From NCBI GenBank assembly GCA_947588805.1, contig CANPYR010000007.1, forward strand, positions 1 to 62,103: 62,103 nt of DNA, written 5' to 3'. The stretch comes from an uncultured Clostridia bacterium. GTDB lineage: Bacteria; Bacillota; Clostridia; Oscillospirales; Ruminococcaceae. Shown one piece after another: positions 8,660 through 15,964 of the stretch; the stretch's first letter is position 1; the number at the start of each line of letters is the position of its first letter. The notes below the pieces were generated by a model. The model ran no database searches. It was given only the letters and a program-made list of their open reading frames with translations, and was not told the origin of the DNA. The position numbers were made by a program, and so were the translations under genes.

Positions 8660-10069
8660 ATGAATCTTTATAATTCCCTCACCAGAAGCAAGGACGAATT
8701 TGTTACGCATACGCCGGGGAGAGTCGAGATGTATACCTGCGGGCCGACGGTGTATCACTATGCTCATATCGGAAATCTGCGCACTTATATCATGGAGGAC
8801 GTTCTTGAAAAGTATCTTAGATATACCGGCCTTGACGTGAACAGAGTCATGAACATCACCGACGTGGGACATCTTACCTCGGACGGAGATACGGGCGACG
8901 ACAAGATGCTCAAGGGCGCTAAGCGCGAACATAAGACCGTTATGGAGATCGCGAAGTTTTATACCGACGCGTTCTTTGAGGACTGCCGGAAACTTAATAT
9001 AAAAAGGCCTGACGTTATAGTTCCGGCGACGAGCTACATCGGCGAATTCATAAAGGTCATATCTTCTCTTATTGAAAATGGGTATGCTTACGAAGCGGGA
9101 GGGAATATTTATTTCGATACCTCTAAGCTCCAAAAATACTATGTTTTCAACGACTTCTCCGAGGAGGATCTTGCGGTAGGAGTCCGCGAGGGAGTTGAAG
9201 CGGATGGGAATAAGAGAAACAAGACCGACTTCGTTTTATGGTTCACTAAGTCGAAATTTGAGGATCAGGAGCTTAAGTGGGAGTCGCCCTGGGGCTTGGG
9301 ATACCCGGGCTGGCATATCGAATGCTCCTGCATATCTATGAAAAATAACGGAGAGTATCTTGATCTTCACTGCGGAGGGATCGACAACGCTTTTCCGCAT
9401 CACACCAACGAGATCGCTCAGTCAGAAAGCTATCTCGGTCATCCTTGGTGCGGGCACTGGTTCCACGTCCATCACCTTAACACCGAGGGCGGGAAGATGT
9501 CAAAATCAAAGGGAGAATTCCTGACCGTTTCGCTTCTGGAGGAAAAGGGGTACGATCCGCTCGTCTATCGCTTCTTCTGCTTGCAGTCCCATTACCGCAA
9601 GGGGCTGATGTTCAGCTGGGAAAATCTTGATAACGCCGCGGCCGCGTATTCTAAGCTCGCGGCTAAGATCTCGCAGATAGATAATACCGGGGACATTGAC
9701 AAAGCCGAAGCGGACAGGCTCAGAGCGGGATTCAGGGCGGCGATGGACAACGATCTGAATACCTCGCTTGCGGTAACGGCTTTATACGACGTTTTGAAGA
9801 GCCCCGTTTCGGGAGCGGGTAAGCTCACGCTTATAAAAGAATTCGATGAGGTTTTATCGCTCGGGCTTTTGGGAGCCGCGGAAAAGATAAAGAATAAAAA
9901 TCCCGAGGGGGATGAGATCCCGGATGAGATAGCGGAGCTTATCGAACAAAGAAAGGCCGCAAGAAAAGAAAAGAATTTTGCGCTTGCGGACGAGATAAGG
10001 GATAAAATCTCCGCGCTCGGGTATACCGTAGAGGAGACTCGTGAAGGAACTAAGGTCAGGAAGGCTTAA
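8660..10069 (+). CDS. cysS: Cysteinyl-tRNA synthetase
   Basis: This class I synthetase charges tRNA-Cys. Visible hallmarks are CGPTVYHYAHIGN, with the zinc ligand C27 and HIGH-type motif at 36-39, then GWHIECSC (about 217-224) and HHTNE zinc-site residues (247-251). KMSKS lies at 279-283. At 469 residues it has the usual length. AAAAGGAG precedes the ATG. It is the second gene of a transcript under a cysteine T-box, so both cysteine synthesis and charging respond to uncharged tRNA-Cys. Confidence 0.97.
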   Translation: MNLYNSLTRSKDEFVTHTPGRVEMYTCGPTVYHYAHIGNLRTYIMEDVLEKYLRYTGLDVNRVMNITDVGHLTSDGDTGDDKMLKGAKREHKTVMEIAKFYTDAFFEDCRKLNIKRPDVIVPATSYIGEFIKVISSLIENGYAYEAGGNIYFDTSKLQKYYVFNDFSEEDLAVGVREGVEADGNKRNKTDFVLWFTKSKFEDQELKWESPWGLGYPGWHIECSCISMKNNGEYLDLHCGGIDNAFPHHTNEIAQSESYLGHPWCGHWFHVHHLNTEGGKMSKSKGEFLTVSLLEEKGYDPLVYRFFCLQSHYRKGLMFSWENLDNAAAAYSKLAAKISQIDNTGDIDKAEADRLRAGFRAAMDNDLNTSLAVTALYDVLKSPVSGAGKLTLIKEFDEVLSLGLLGAAEKIKNKNPEGDEIPDEIAELIEQRKAARKEKNFALADEIRDKISALGYTVEETREGTKVRKA

Positions 10070-10108
10070 AATTACAGTTGAATTTTGTCTGAAGGGAGCT
10101 TAAAAAAT

Positions 10109-10897
10109 ATGGACGAATACCAGAATCCGCACAAGGTAAATCCCCTTAAGAGCAGGGCTTTCAAGCGCTATCTCGGATTTTCGCTTGTCGGGATATTTAT
10201 AATTCTTATTTTCGCGCTTTTTATCTGGCTCGCCGGCGCGAAGCAGCGCGGGATTCCGGACGAGATAGATTTTATTCAGCTTAAAACGCCGGACGATTCG
10301 GCTCCGGTAGCAGTATTTGAAACAAACGTCGGAACGGTTAAAGCTGTTTTATATCCCGACAAGACTCCGGAATATTACAGATACTTCAAATCCCTCGCGG
10401 ACGCGGGATATTATGACGGAACGCATATATGCTCGGTTGTAGACGGGGCGTATGCGCTCGGGGGAACGAAATCCGCAGACCCGGAAGCCGCCATAGGAAC
10501 GGACAGCGACGTTACAAGGCTCAAAGCCGAAATCTCGGACGACCTCTGGCCGATAAAGGGCTCGATCTGTTCATATATCGGGGGAAGCTTCGGGAAAAAT
10601 TACGCGGGCTCAAGCTTTATTCTTATAAACGACGTGACCGTCGTGAACGCTGCTTATATGGACGAGGACGCTCTGAAGAGATCCTACGGCGAAGAGCTGG
10701 GAAAGGTATTTTCCGAGCAGGGCGGGATACCGAACTTCTCTATGAAATATACGATCTTCGCGCAGGTATACGACGGTTGGGACGCGTATGAAAAAATAAT
10801 GTCGGCCGAGACTCTTGAGAGCACTCAGCCGGCTGAGGATATAATTTTTGAGAAGGTTTATCTTTCTACCTACGGCGAGGAAAAGGCGGCGGGATGA
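10109..10897 (+). CDS. Membrane-anchored cyclophilin-like protein, probably degenerate peptidyl-prolyl isomerase
   Basis: A basic N-terminus (KSRAFKR) precedes one hydrophobic helix (about 22-43), predicting an N-in, extracytoplasmic anchor. The rest resembles the cyclophilin barrel: VAVFETNVGTVKAVLYPDKTP, then YYRYFKSLADAGYYDGT. The catalytic FHRVI stretch of cyclophilins is replaced by HICSVV, and the QGGD region by ALGGTKS, so isomerase activity is doubtful. I start at the ATG at 10109 because GAAGGGAG lies 10 bp upstream; a TTG 24 bp earlier is less likely. It follows cysS by 39 bp and may be co-transcribed. Confidence 0.72.
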   Translation: MDEYQNPHKVNPLKSRAFKRYLGFSLVGIFIILIFALFIWLAGAKQRGIPDEIDFIQLKTPDDSAPVAVFETNVGTVKAVLYPDKTPEYYRYFKSLADAGYYDGTHICSVVDGAYALGGTKSADPEAAIGTDSDVTRLKAEISDDLWPIKGSICSYIGGSFGKNYAGSSFILINDVTVVNAAYMDEDALKRSYGEELGKVFSEQGGIPNFSMKYTIFAQVYDGWDAYEKIMSAETLESTQPAEDIIFEKVYLSTYGEEKAAG

Positions 10898-10952
10898 TTA
10901 GTCGTGAGAGCGCGCCGAATAAAATTCTCGCCTTGTCAAATACTTAAAGTGC

Positions 10953-11582
10953 TTACTTCGTCCCGAAGATCCTGTCTCCCGCGTCGCCGAGACCCGGGAC
11001 GATATAGGCGTTCTCGTTGAGCCTTTCGTCGAGATTTCCGCAGTAGATCTCTATGTCCGGGTGAGCTTCCGAAAGCTTCTTAAGCCCCTCCGGAGCCGCT
11101 ATTATCGACATGAACTTTATATTTTTGCCGCCGCGGTCCTTTATCAGATTAACTGCGTCTACCGCTGAACCTCCCGTCGCAAGCATCGGGTCGCATACTA
11201 TTATAAGCCTTTCGCCGATGTTCTCCGGCAGCTTGCAGTAGTACTCGTGCGGGATGTGAGTCTCCTCGTCGCGATACATTCCTATATGCCCTACCTTCGC
11301 GGAGGGAACAAGAGTTAATATCCCCCCTACCATTCCAAGTCCTGCCCTGAGTATCGGCACAACGGCGAGCTTCTTTCCGGATACCATGGGCTGTACGGTC
11401 TTACAGATCGGAGTCTCTACCTCGCAGTCTTCAAGCGGAAGGTCGCGAAGCGCTTCGTATCCCATCAGCACCGTTATCTCTTCGACAAGAGTGCGAAAAT
11501 CCTTAGTTCCCGTGGACTTGTCCCTTAAGAGAGAGATCTTGTGCTTTATAAGCGGATGATCGAATATGGTGACGTTTTTCAT
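10953..11582 (-). CDS. upp: Uracil phosphoribosyltransferase
   Basis: It converts uracil and PRPP to UMP, the pyrimidine salvage step. The 209-residue protein has the PRPP loop in [11 protein letters not shown] (about 130-140) and the C-terminal uracil-binding [24 protein letters not shown] is also conserved. AAAAGGAG lies upstream of the chosen ATG; an upstream in-frame extension overlaps the promoter and is not used. It has its own promoter and diverges from degV. De novo pyrimidine genes lie about 9 kb away in a separate operon. Confidence 0.97.
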   Translation of the reverse strand: MKNVTIFDHPLIKHKISLLRDKSTGTKDFRTLVEEITVLMGYEALRDLPLEDCEVETPICKTVQPMVSGKKLAVVPILRAGLGMVGGILTLVPSAKVGHIGMYRDEETHIPHEYYCKLPENIGERLIIVCDPMLATGGSAVDAVNLIKDRGGKNIKFMSIIAAPEGLKKLSEAHPDIEIYCGNLDERLNENAYIVPGLGDAGDRIFGTK

Positions 11583-11615
11583 TTCAATTCTCCTTTTTAA
11601 AACAGCGTTTTTTCT

Positions 11616-11644
11616 ATAATAGCAGATATTACTGTTAATTTCAA
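11616..11644 (-). promoter_or_regulatory. Promoter of upp
   Basis: Leftward TTGAAA (11639-11644), 17-bp spacer, TATTAT (11616-11621), about 35 bp upstream of the upp ATG. Confidence 0.65.
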
Positions 11645-11755
11645 GGGGTAAATGCATTTTTTGTGCATATTGTTAAATAACGCGGAATTTTCGGATCTGC
11701 TCTCCCCCACTTCTTCTTTCACCTTTCTTTCACTAAAAATTTTCTTTTTTTACTA

Positions 11756-11790
11756 TTGACACGCCGTATCTAATATGCTATATTAGATAC
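11756..11790 (+). promoter_or_regulatory. degV promoter with an 11-bp-arm palindromic operator over the -10 box
   Basis: TTGACA (11756-11761), 17-bp spacer and TATATT (11779-11784) make a near-consensus promoter. A perfect inverted repeat, GTATCTAATAT (11766-11776), GCT, ATATTAGATAC (11780-11790), covers the spacer and the -10 box. A dimeric repressor bound here would block RNA polymerase. The repressor is not encoded next door, so its identity is unknown; MarR- or TetR-type regulators use sites of this kind. Confidence 0.8.
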
Positions 11791-11854
11791 GGTGATATTT
11801 GTGTTCACGTCTTCTGATATTTCAATATAATTCCAGAAAAAAGGAGAGTTTAAA

Positions 11855-12712
11855 ATGGCGTACCGGATTTTTGTGGAATCTTCGGCTGACTTCACGCCGA
11901 AAATGCTCAAGGCATACGGTCTTGACCTTGTTCCCCTGAAGCTTATAAGGGGAAGCGAAACTATGACAAACGAGGAGATGGACCCGAAGCTGTTTTACAA
12001 TCTTGAAAGAAACGGCGAGGTGATGACTACCGCCGCCGCGAATCCTCAGGACTATATTGACGCTTTCGAGCCCTGGCTCAAGCTCGGTCAGGATATCCTG
12101 CTGTTAGGATTTACCTCCGGGCTAAGCTCTTCGGTTAATAACGCCGAAACGGCCGCCGTAGAGCTTAGAGAAAAATATCCCGACAGAAAGATCTATATTA
12201 TCGATACCAAGTGCGCGAACTACGGCCAGGGGCTTCTTGCGGATCTTGTCACAAGAAAAAAAGCCGCGGGAGCTACTATCGACGAAGCGAAAGAATATGC
12301 AGAAAAGATAATGCTCAAGGTCTATCACGCATTCACCGTAGCGGATCTGATGTATCTTAAGCGCGGCGGCAGGATCTCTGCGGCTACCGCTATCGCCGGC
12401 TCGGTTTTGGGGATTCGTCCGATCCTATATGTAAGAGACGACGGAAAGATCTACGTCGCGGGAAGGGCTCGCGGGAAAAACGCTTCGACCAAGGCTCTTT
12501 ACGATCTCTTTGAAAAGCACGCCGTGAATCCTAAGGCCCAGACCGTCTATATTTCCCACGCGGACTGCCCGGAGGAAGCCGAAAAGCTTGCTTCAATGCT
12601 CAAGGGAAAGGTCAAAAACGTTATCGTCGGATATATCGGACCCGTGTTCGGCTGCCACTGCGGTCCCGAAGCTCTTAGTATGTATTTCATCTGCGACGAG
12701 AGAGAACCGTAG
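11855..12712 (+). CDS. DegV-family fatty-acid-binding protein
   Basis: The 285-residue product has the two-domain DegV layout: RIFVESSADFTPKMLKAYGLDLVPLKL at the start, then GFTSGLSSSVNNAETAA (about 88-104) with the conserved fatty-acid-contacting serines, and YLKRGGRISAATAIAGSVLGIRPIL in the second half. DegV/FakB proteins bind a fatty acid and, with kinase FakA, feed it into phospholipids. No fakA is nearby. AAAGGAGAG precedes the ATG. The promoter holds a strong palindromic operator, so expression is likely repressed until a signal appears. Confidence 0.92.
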   Translation: MAYRIFVESSADFTPKMLKAYGLDLVPLKLIRGSETMTNEEMDPKLFYNLERNGEVMTTAAANPQDYIDAFEPWLKLGQDILLLGFTSGLSSSVNNAETAAVELREKYPDRKIYIIDTKCANYGQGLLADLVTRKKAAGATIDEAKEYAEKIMLKVYHAFTVADLMYLKRGGRISAATAIAGSVLGIRPILYVRDDGKIYVAGRARGKNASTKALYDLFEKHAVNPKAQTVYISHADCPEEAEKLASMLKGKVKNVIVGYIGPVFGCHCGPEALSMYFICDEREP

Positions 12713-12714
12713 CT

Positions 12715-12749
12715 ATTAGAAGACAGAGGTCAGAAATCAGATATCAGAT
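12715..12749. repeat. Heptanucleotide repeat tract (five units) after degV
   Basis: ATTAGAA, GACAGAG, GTCAGAA, ATCAGAT, ATCAGAT in uninterrupted 7-bp register, followed by a T-run. It begins 3 bp after the degV stop and is one of seven loci with the same NTCAGAW unit. Confidence 0.75.
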
Positions 12750-12868
12750 TTTTTTGGCGTCGCCTTCGGCGAAGGTTTTAAAAATAGCGGGGGCGGAGCT
12801 TACAGCTGTGATTTTGGGAATTATCTTTCTTTATGCAAAAAAAATTATTAGTATTTGTGAAAAAAGTA

Positions 12869-12897
12869 TTGAAATTATTTTTCTTTGATGGTATAAT
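12869..12897 (+). promoter_or_regulatory. Promoter of the GH130 gene
   Basis: TTGAAA (12869-12874), 17-bp spacer, perfect TATAAT (12892-12897), about 55 bp upstream of the start codon. Confidence 0.7.
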
Positions 12898-12950
12898 AGA
12901 GAACGATGGGCGTTTGCTCTCAATTTAGACTCTGAAAGGATGTACCGCTT

Positions 12951-13976
12951 ATGTCAAAAGTAAAAATAATCAACGGATCAGCTCTTCCGAATATGCCGTG
13001 GCAGGACAGGCCCGAGGGACACAGCCTTCCTATCTGGCGCTATAGCGAAAACCCGATTATCGACCGAAACCCTATTCCCGGGATCGCAAGGATCTTTAAT
13101 TCCTCGGTCGTTCCGTATGAGGACGGTTTTATCGGCGTTTTCAGAGCCGAAGCTACCGACGGCGTGCCGTTTTTATATCTCGGCCGCTCTAAGGACGGTA
13201 TTCGCTGGGAATTTGAAAAGAACGTTATACCGATGGTGAACGAGAAGGGCGAGAACGCTATCCCCTTCTATCAGTACGACCCGAGACTTATCAAGATCGA
13301 GGACGCGTACTATATCGTCTGGTGCCAGGACTTCTACGGCGCGGCTCTCGGTATCGCTAAGACTACCGATTTCAAGCACTTTGAAAGGATCGAGAACCCG
13401 TTCATTCCTTTCAACAGAAACGGAGTTTTATTCCCGAGAAAAATCAACGGAATGTATAAGCTCTTAAGCCGTCCTTCCGATTCGGGCCACACTCCCTTCG
13501 GCGATATCTTTATCTCCGAATCCCCCGATATGGTCTACTGGGGCAAGCACCGCCACGTCATGAGCCCGAACGGCTCCAACTGGTGGGAAGGGATGAAGAT
13601 AGGCGGCGGCGCTAACCCGATAGAGACCTCCGAGGGCTGGCTCCTTATCTACCACGGAGTCTGCAACACCTGCAACGGCTACGTTTACACCATAGGCGGC
13701 GCGATTTTGGATATAGACGAGCCTTCTAAGGTTCTTTACCGCTCGAAGAGATATCTCCTTACCCCCGAACAGTGGTATGAGGAGCGCGGATTCGTTCCTA
13801 ACGTAACATTCCCCTGCTCTACCATCCAGGACGACGCTACCGGCAGGATCGCGCTTTACTACGGATGCGCGGACAGCTATGTCGGACTTGCGTTCACTAC
13901 CGTCGATACGCTCGTAGACTATATAAAGGAAAACGACAACGCCGGCTGGAACGACAAGGATCTCGGAAGAAGATAA
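12951..13976 (+). CDS. GH130 family beta-mannoside phosphorylase (mannooligosaccharide phosphorylase-like)
   Basis: The 341-residue protein matches the five-bladed GH130 fold. WRYSENPIIDRNPIPGIARIFNSSVVPYEDGF opens it, YDPRLIKIEDAYYIVWCQD carries the general-acid Asp (D110), and later come LFPRKINGMYKLLSRPSD and GGGANPIET. GH130 enzymes use phosphate to split beta-1,4-mannosides, releasing mannose 1-phosphate. The sequence looks closer to the subgroup acting on mannooligosaccharides than to mannosyl-glucose phosphorylases, but I cannot prove this by eye. There is no signal peptide, as expected for an intracellular phosphorylase. GAAAGGATG precedes the ATG. Confidence 0.88.
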   Translation: MSKVKIINGSALPNMPWQDRPEGHSLPIWRYSENPIIDRNPIPGIARIFNSSVVPYEDGFIGVFRAEATDGVPFLYLGRSKDGIRWEFEKNVIPMVNEKGENAIPFYQYDPRLIKIEDAYYIVWCQDFYGAALGIAKTTDFKHFERIENPFIPFNRNGVLFPRKINGMYKLLSRPSDSGHTPFGDIFISESPDMVYWGKHRHVMSPNGSNWWEGMKIGGGANPIETSEGWLLIYHGVCNTCNGYVYTIGGAILDIDEPSKVLYRSKRYLLTPEQWYEERGFVPNVTFPCSTIQDDATGRIALYYGCADSYVGLAFTTVDTLVDYIKENDNAGWNDKDLGRR

Positions 13977-14045
13977 AAAGCGAATCATTCCAAGACGACA
14001 AGCAGACTTAAATAAACCGTTCAAATCCGAAAGAAAATCAGCCGT

Positions 14046-14077
14046 CAGCCGGCAGAGCGCTTAAACCCTGTCGGCTG
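14046..14077. other. Hairpin in the leader of the DUF1836 gene
   Basis: CAGCCGGCAG (14046-14055) pairs with CTGTCGGCTG (14068-14077), ten pairs with one G-U. No T-run follows, so it is more likely an mRNA leader structure or a processing site than a terminator. Confidence 0.45.
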
Positions 14078-14105
14078 AAAGCATATCCAAAGAGAGATAA
14101 AAATT

Positions 14106-14726
14106 ATGTATGACAGGGATTTAGTATCGCACAAGCTTTTAAGATGGGAAAAGGCGGTTTCGGGATTCAAGCTCCCGAGCTGGGAAAATATCCCGGATAT
14201 CGGGCTTTATATGGATCAGGTGATCGTGTTGCTTTCGCAGTATCTCGGCCTTATCACCTCCCCCGGAGACAAAGAGGACGACGAGGACGAGGTTTCGGAG
14301 GAAAAGCTTTTTTCCGCTTCCGCTATAAACAACTACGTCAGGCTTAAAATAATGCCCGCGCCGGTAAAGAGAAAATATTACAGGGTTCACATCGCGTATC
14401 TCATCATCATCTTCACTCTTAAGCAGGCGGTTTCGATAAACATAGTCAAAGAAATGCTCTCTAACGAGCTTCCGGAGGAGGACGTTCAGGCGCTTTACTC
14501 CGACTACATTATAAAGCATCACGCTGCTACGCTGTTATTTACGAGCATAGTAAGGGAATGCGCGTCGGACGTTTTGAATCCCGAAAAGAGCGGCGACAAT
14601 CTCGTATCGAGTTTTGTGATCCAGGAAGCTCTGATCGCGGGATTTTCAAGGGTGCTGACCGAGAAGCTTGTAAGTCTCAAGGGGCAGACAAAGGATGAAG
14701 CTATGCGCAGAGAGATACCGAGGTAG
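14106..14726 (+). CDS. DUF1836 domain protein
   Basis: The 206-residue protein matches the DUF1836 pattern: LPSWENIPDIGLYMDQVIVLLSQYL near the start, then FSASAINNYVRLKIMPAPVKRKYYRVHIAYLIIIFTLKQAVSI in the middle. The pattern of a helical pair followed by VRLKIMP looks like a MerR/HTH-type DNA-binding start, so a transcriptional role is plausible, but the family is not characterised. SD is weak (AGAGAGAT). It follows the GH130 gene by 129 bp with a hairpin between. Confidence 0.75.
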   Translation: MYDRDLVSHKLLRWEKAVSGFKLPSWENIPDIGLYMDQVIVLLSQYLGLITSPGDKEDDEDEVSEEKLFSASAINNYVRLKIMPAPVKRKYYRVHIAYLIIIFTLKQAVSINIVKEMLSNELPEEDVQALYSDYIIKHHAATLLFTSIVRECASDVLNPEKSGDNLVSSFVIQEALIAGFSRVLTEKLVSLKGQTKDEAMRREIPR

Positions 14727-14743
14727 AGGAGCTATTGCAAGAT

Positions 14744-14764
14744 ATCAGAAGTCGGAAATCAGAA
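14744..14764. repeat. Heptanucleotide repeat tract (three units)
   Basis: ATCAGAA, GTCGGAA, ATCAGAA in 7-bp register between the DUF1836 and GNAT genes; same family as the other tracts. Confidence 0.65.
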
Positions 14765-14788
14765 CTTCAAGGATAATAGGTGAGATTT

Positions 14789-15352
14789 ATGCTGAATGAA
14801 TGCTTGTGGATACCCGAGCTTGAAACAGAACGGTTATTTTTGCGCAAACTGACGCCGGATGATACTGACGATCTACGCGAATGGTTGGGGCTGGACGTTG
14901 TTTATAAATATTGGGGACGCTCCGCAAACAAGGACGAGAAAAATCCGGAGCTTCTGTTTATCGATCCAAGACCGCATGTTAAGCGCAAACCGTCCCATGA
15001 TTTCATATGGGGGATCGAAAGTAAAGAGAATCATAAAGTAATCGGAATTATAGAAGTATTCGATGTAGAAAACGACAGACTGGGTAAGATCGCATACAGA
15101 ATAAATCCTGCCTGCTGGAACCAAGGCTTTTGCACCGAGGCATTGACCAAAGTCGTGAATTTTATCTTTTCGGAAACAGCTTTGGACAGATTGCATGCGG
15201 AAGCAGACGTAGAAAACATGGCTTCAAATGCGGTTTTAAAGAAATGCGGATTTACGCTTGAAGGCTGTATCAGAAACGGAAAGATGGTCGGCAGCTACTG
15301 CACTTACAATATTTACGGATATATACGGGATGATTTTCGTAAGCGCGCTTAG
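14789..15352 (+). CDS. GNAT-family acetyltransferase, RimJ/RimL type
   Basis: Typical RimJ/RimL-like opening (LETERLFLRKLTPDDTDDLREWLG), then KVIGIIEVFDV, INPACWNQGFCTEALTKVVNFIF (acetyl-CoA loop around residues 110-125) and DVENMASNAVLKKCGFTLEGCIRNGK. I prefer ATG 14789, with AGGTGA just upstream, over an in-frame GTG at 14780. The product is 187 residues. The likely target is an amino group of a protein N-terminus or a small molecule; the gene context gives no clue. A terminator lies at 15407. Confidence 0.88.
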   Translation: MLNECLWIPELETERLFLRKLTPDDTDDLREWLGLDVVYKYWGRSANKDEKNPELLFIDPRPHVKRKPSHDFIWGIESKENHKVIGIIEVFDVENDRLGKIAYRINPACWNQGFCTEALTKVVNFIFSETALDRLHAEADVENMASNAVLKKCGFTLEGCIRNGKMVGSYCTYNIYGYIRDDFRKRA

Positions 15353-15406
15353 GTAAATTCAGATTTAGCTTTAAGATGAATTTTAATATTCTTACTTCTA
15401 TACGCA

Positions 15407-15434
15407 AAAAGCAGACGGAGCTTCGTCTGCTTTT
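15407..15434. terminator. Bidirectional terminator between the GNAT gene and ireB
   Basis: AAAAGCAGACG (15407-15417), loop GAGCTT, CGTCTGCTTTT (15424-15434). It separates two convergent genes. An almost identical hairpin recurs at 48323-48353. Confidence 0.85.
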
Positions 15435-15506
15435 GCCGTTTTATTCGGGGCTGCCTAACCCGTGATTTACTTTTTGACCGTGTCGGATTACCGATTACCG
15501 CTTTAA

Positions 15507-15758
15507 CTACTTCGCGCCGAGGTATGTCTTTACCATCTCCTGCAAAAGCTCGTCGCGGTCGATGTGACGGATAAGGCTCCGCGCGTTATTATAAGTCGTG
15601 ATATAGGTCGGATCCTCGGAAAGTATATAGCCGACAATCTGATTCACAGGGTTGTATCCCTTCTCATAAAGCGCCTCGTATACTGCCGTCAGCGTTGATT
15701 TTATCTCATCCTTTCGGTCGTCCTTGACCGAAAAAGTCATGGTCTGGTCGTTTACCAT
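15507..15758 (-). CDS. ireB: IreB family regulatory protein (UPF0297)
   Basis: The 83-residue product is a full-length Ire[76 protein letters not shown]. In Firmicutes IreB is a substrate of the Ser/Thr kinase IreK and is linked to cell-wall stress and antibiotic tolerance. Its usual neighbours alaS and ruvX are absent; here it stands alone between the GNAT gene and pheT. AAGGAGG precedes the ATG, and a promoter lies at 15836-15864. Confidence 0.93.
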   Translation of the reverse strand: MVNDQTMTFSVKDDRKDEIKSTLTAVYEALYEKGYNPVNQIVGYILSEDPTYITTYNNARSLIRHIDRDELLQEMVKTYLGAK

Positions 15759-15835
15759 ACGAAATGCCTCCTTGCAGATTATGTGAACGATTGCAGGCCC
15801 GCGCTCTTGCGCGGTTCAGACAAAACTATATGTCT

Positions 15836-15864
15836 ATTATAACTCAAAAAATCCGAAATAACAA
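15836..15864 (-). promoter_or_regulatory. Promoter of ireB
   Basis: Leftward TTGTTA (15859-15864), 17-bp spacer, TATAAT (15836-15841). The leader between it and ireB contains a small GC hairpin (CCGCGC, AAGA, GCGCGG) near 15800-15816. Confidence 0.65.
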
Positions 15865-15964
15865 TACCTTTTGTATAATTTTGTGAGAATCTATAATTTT
15901 AACCGTCGGTATTATTGCTTATTAACCAAAAGATATTATTCGGGCTGCCTAAAATTTATCCCTG

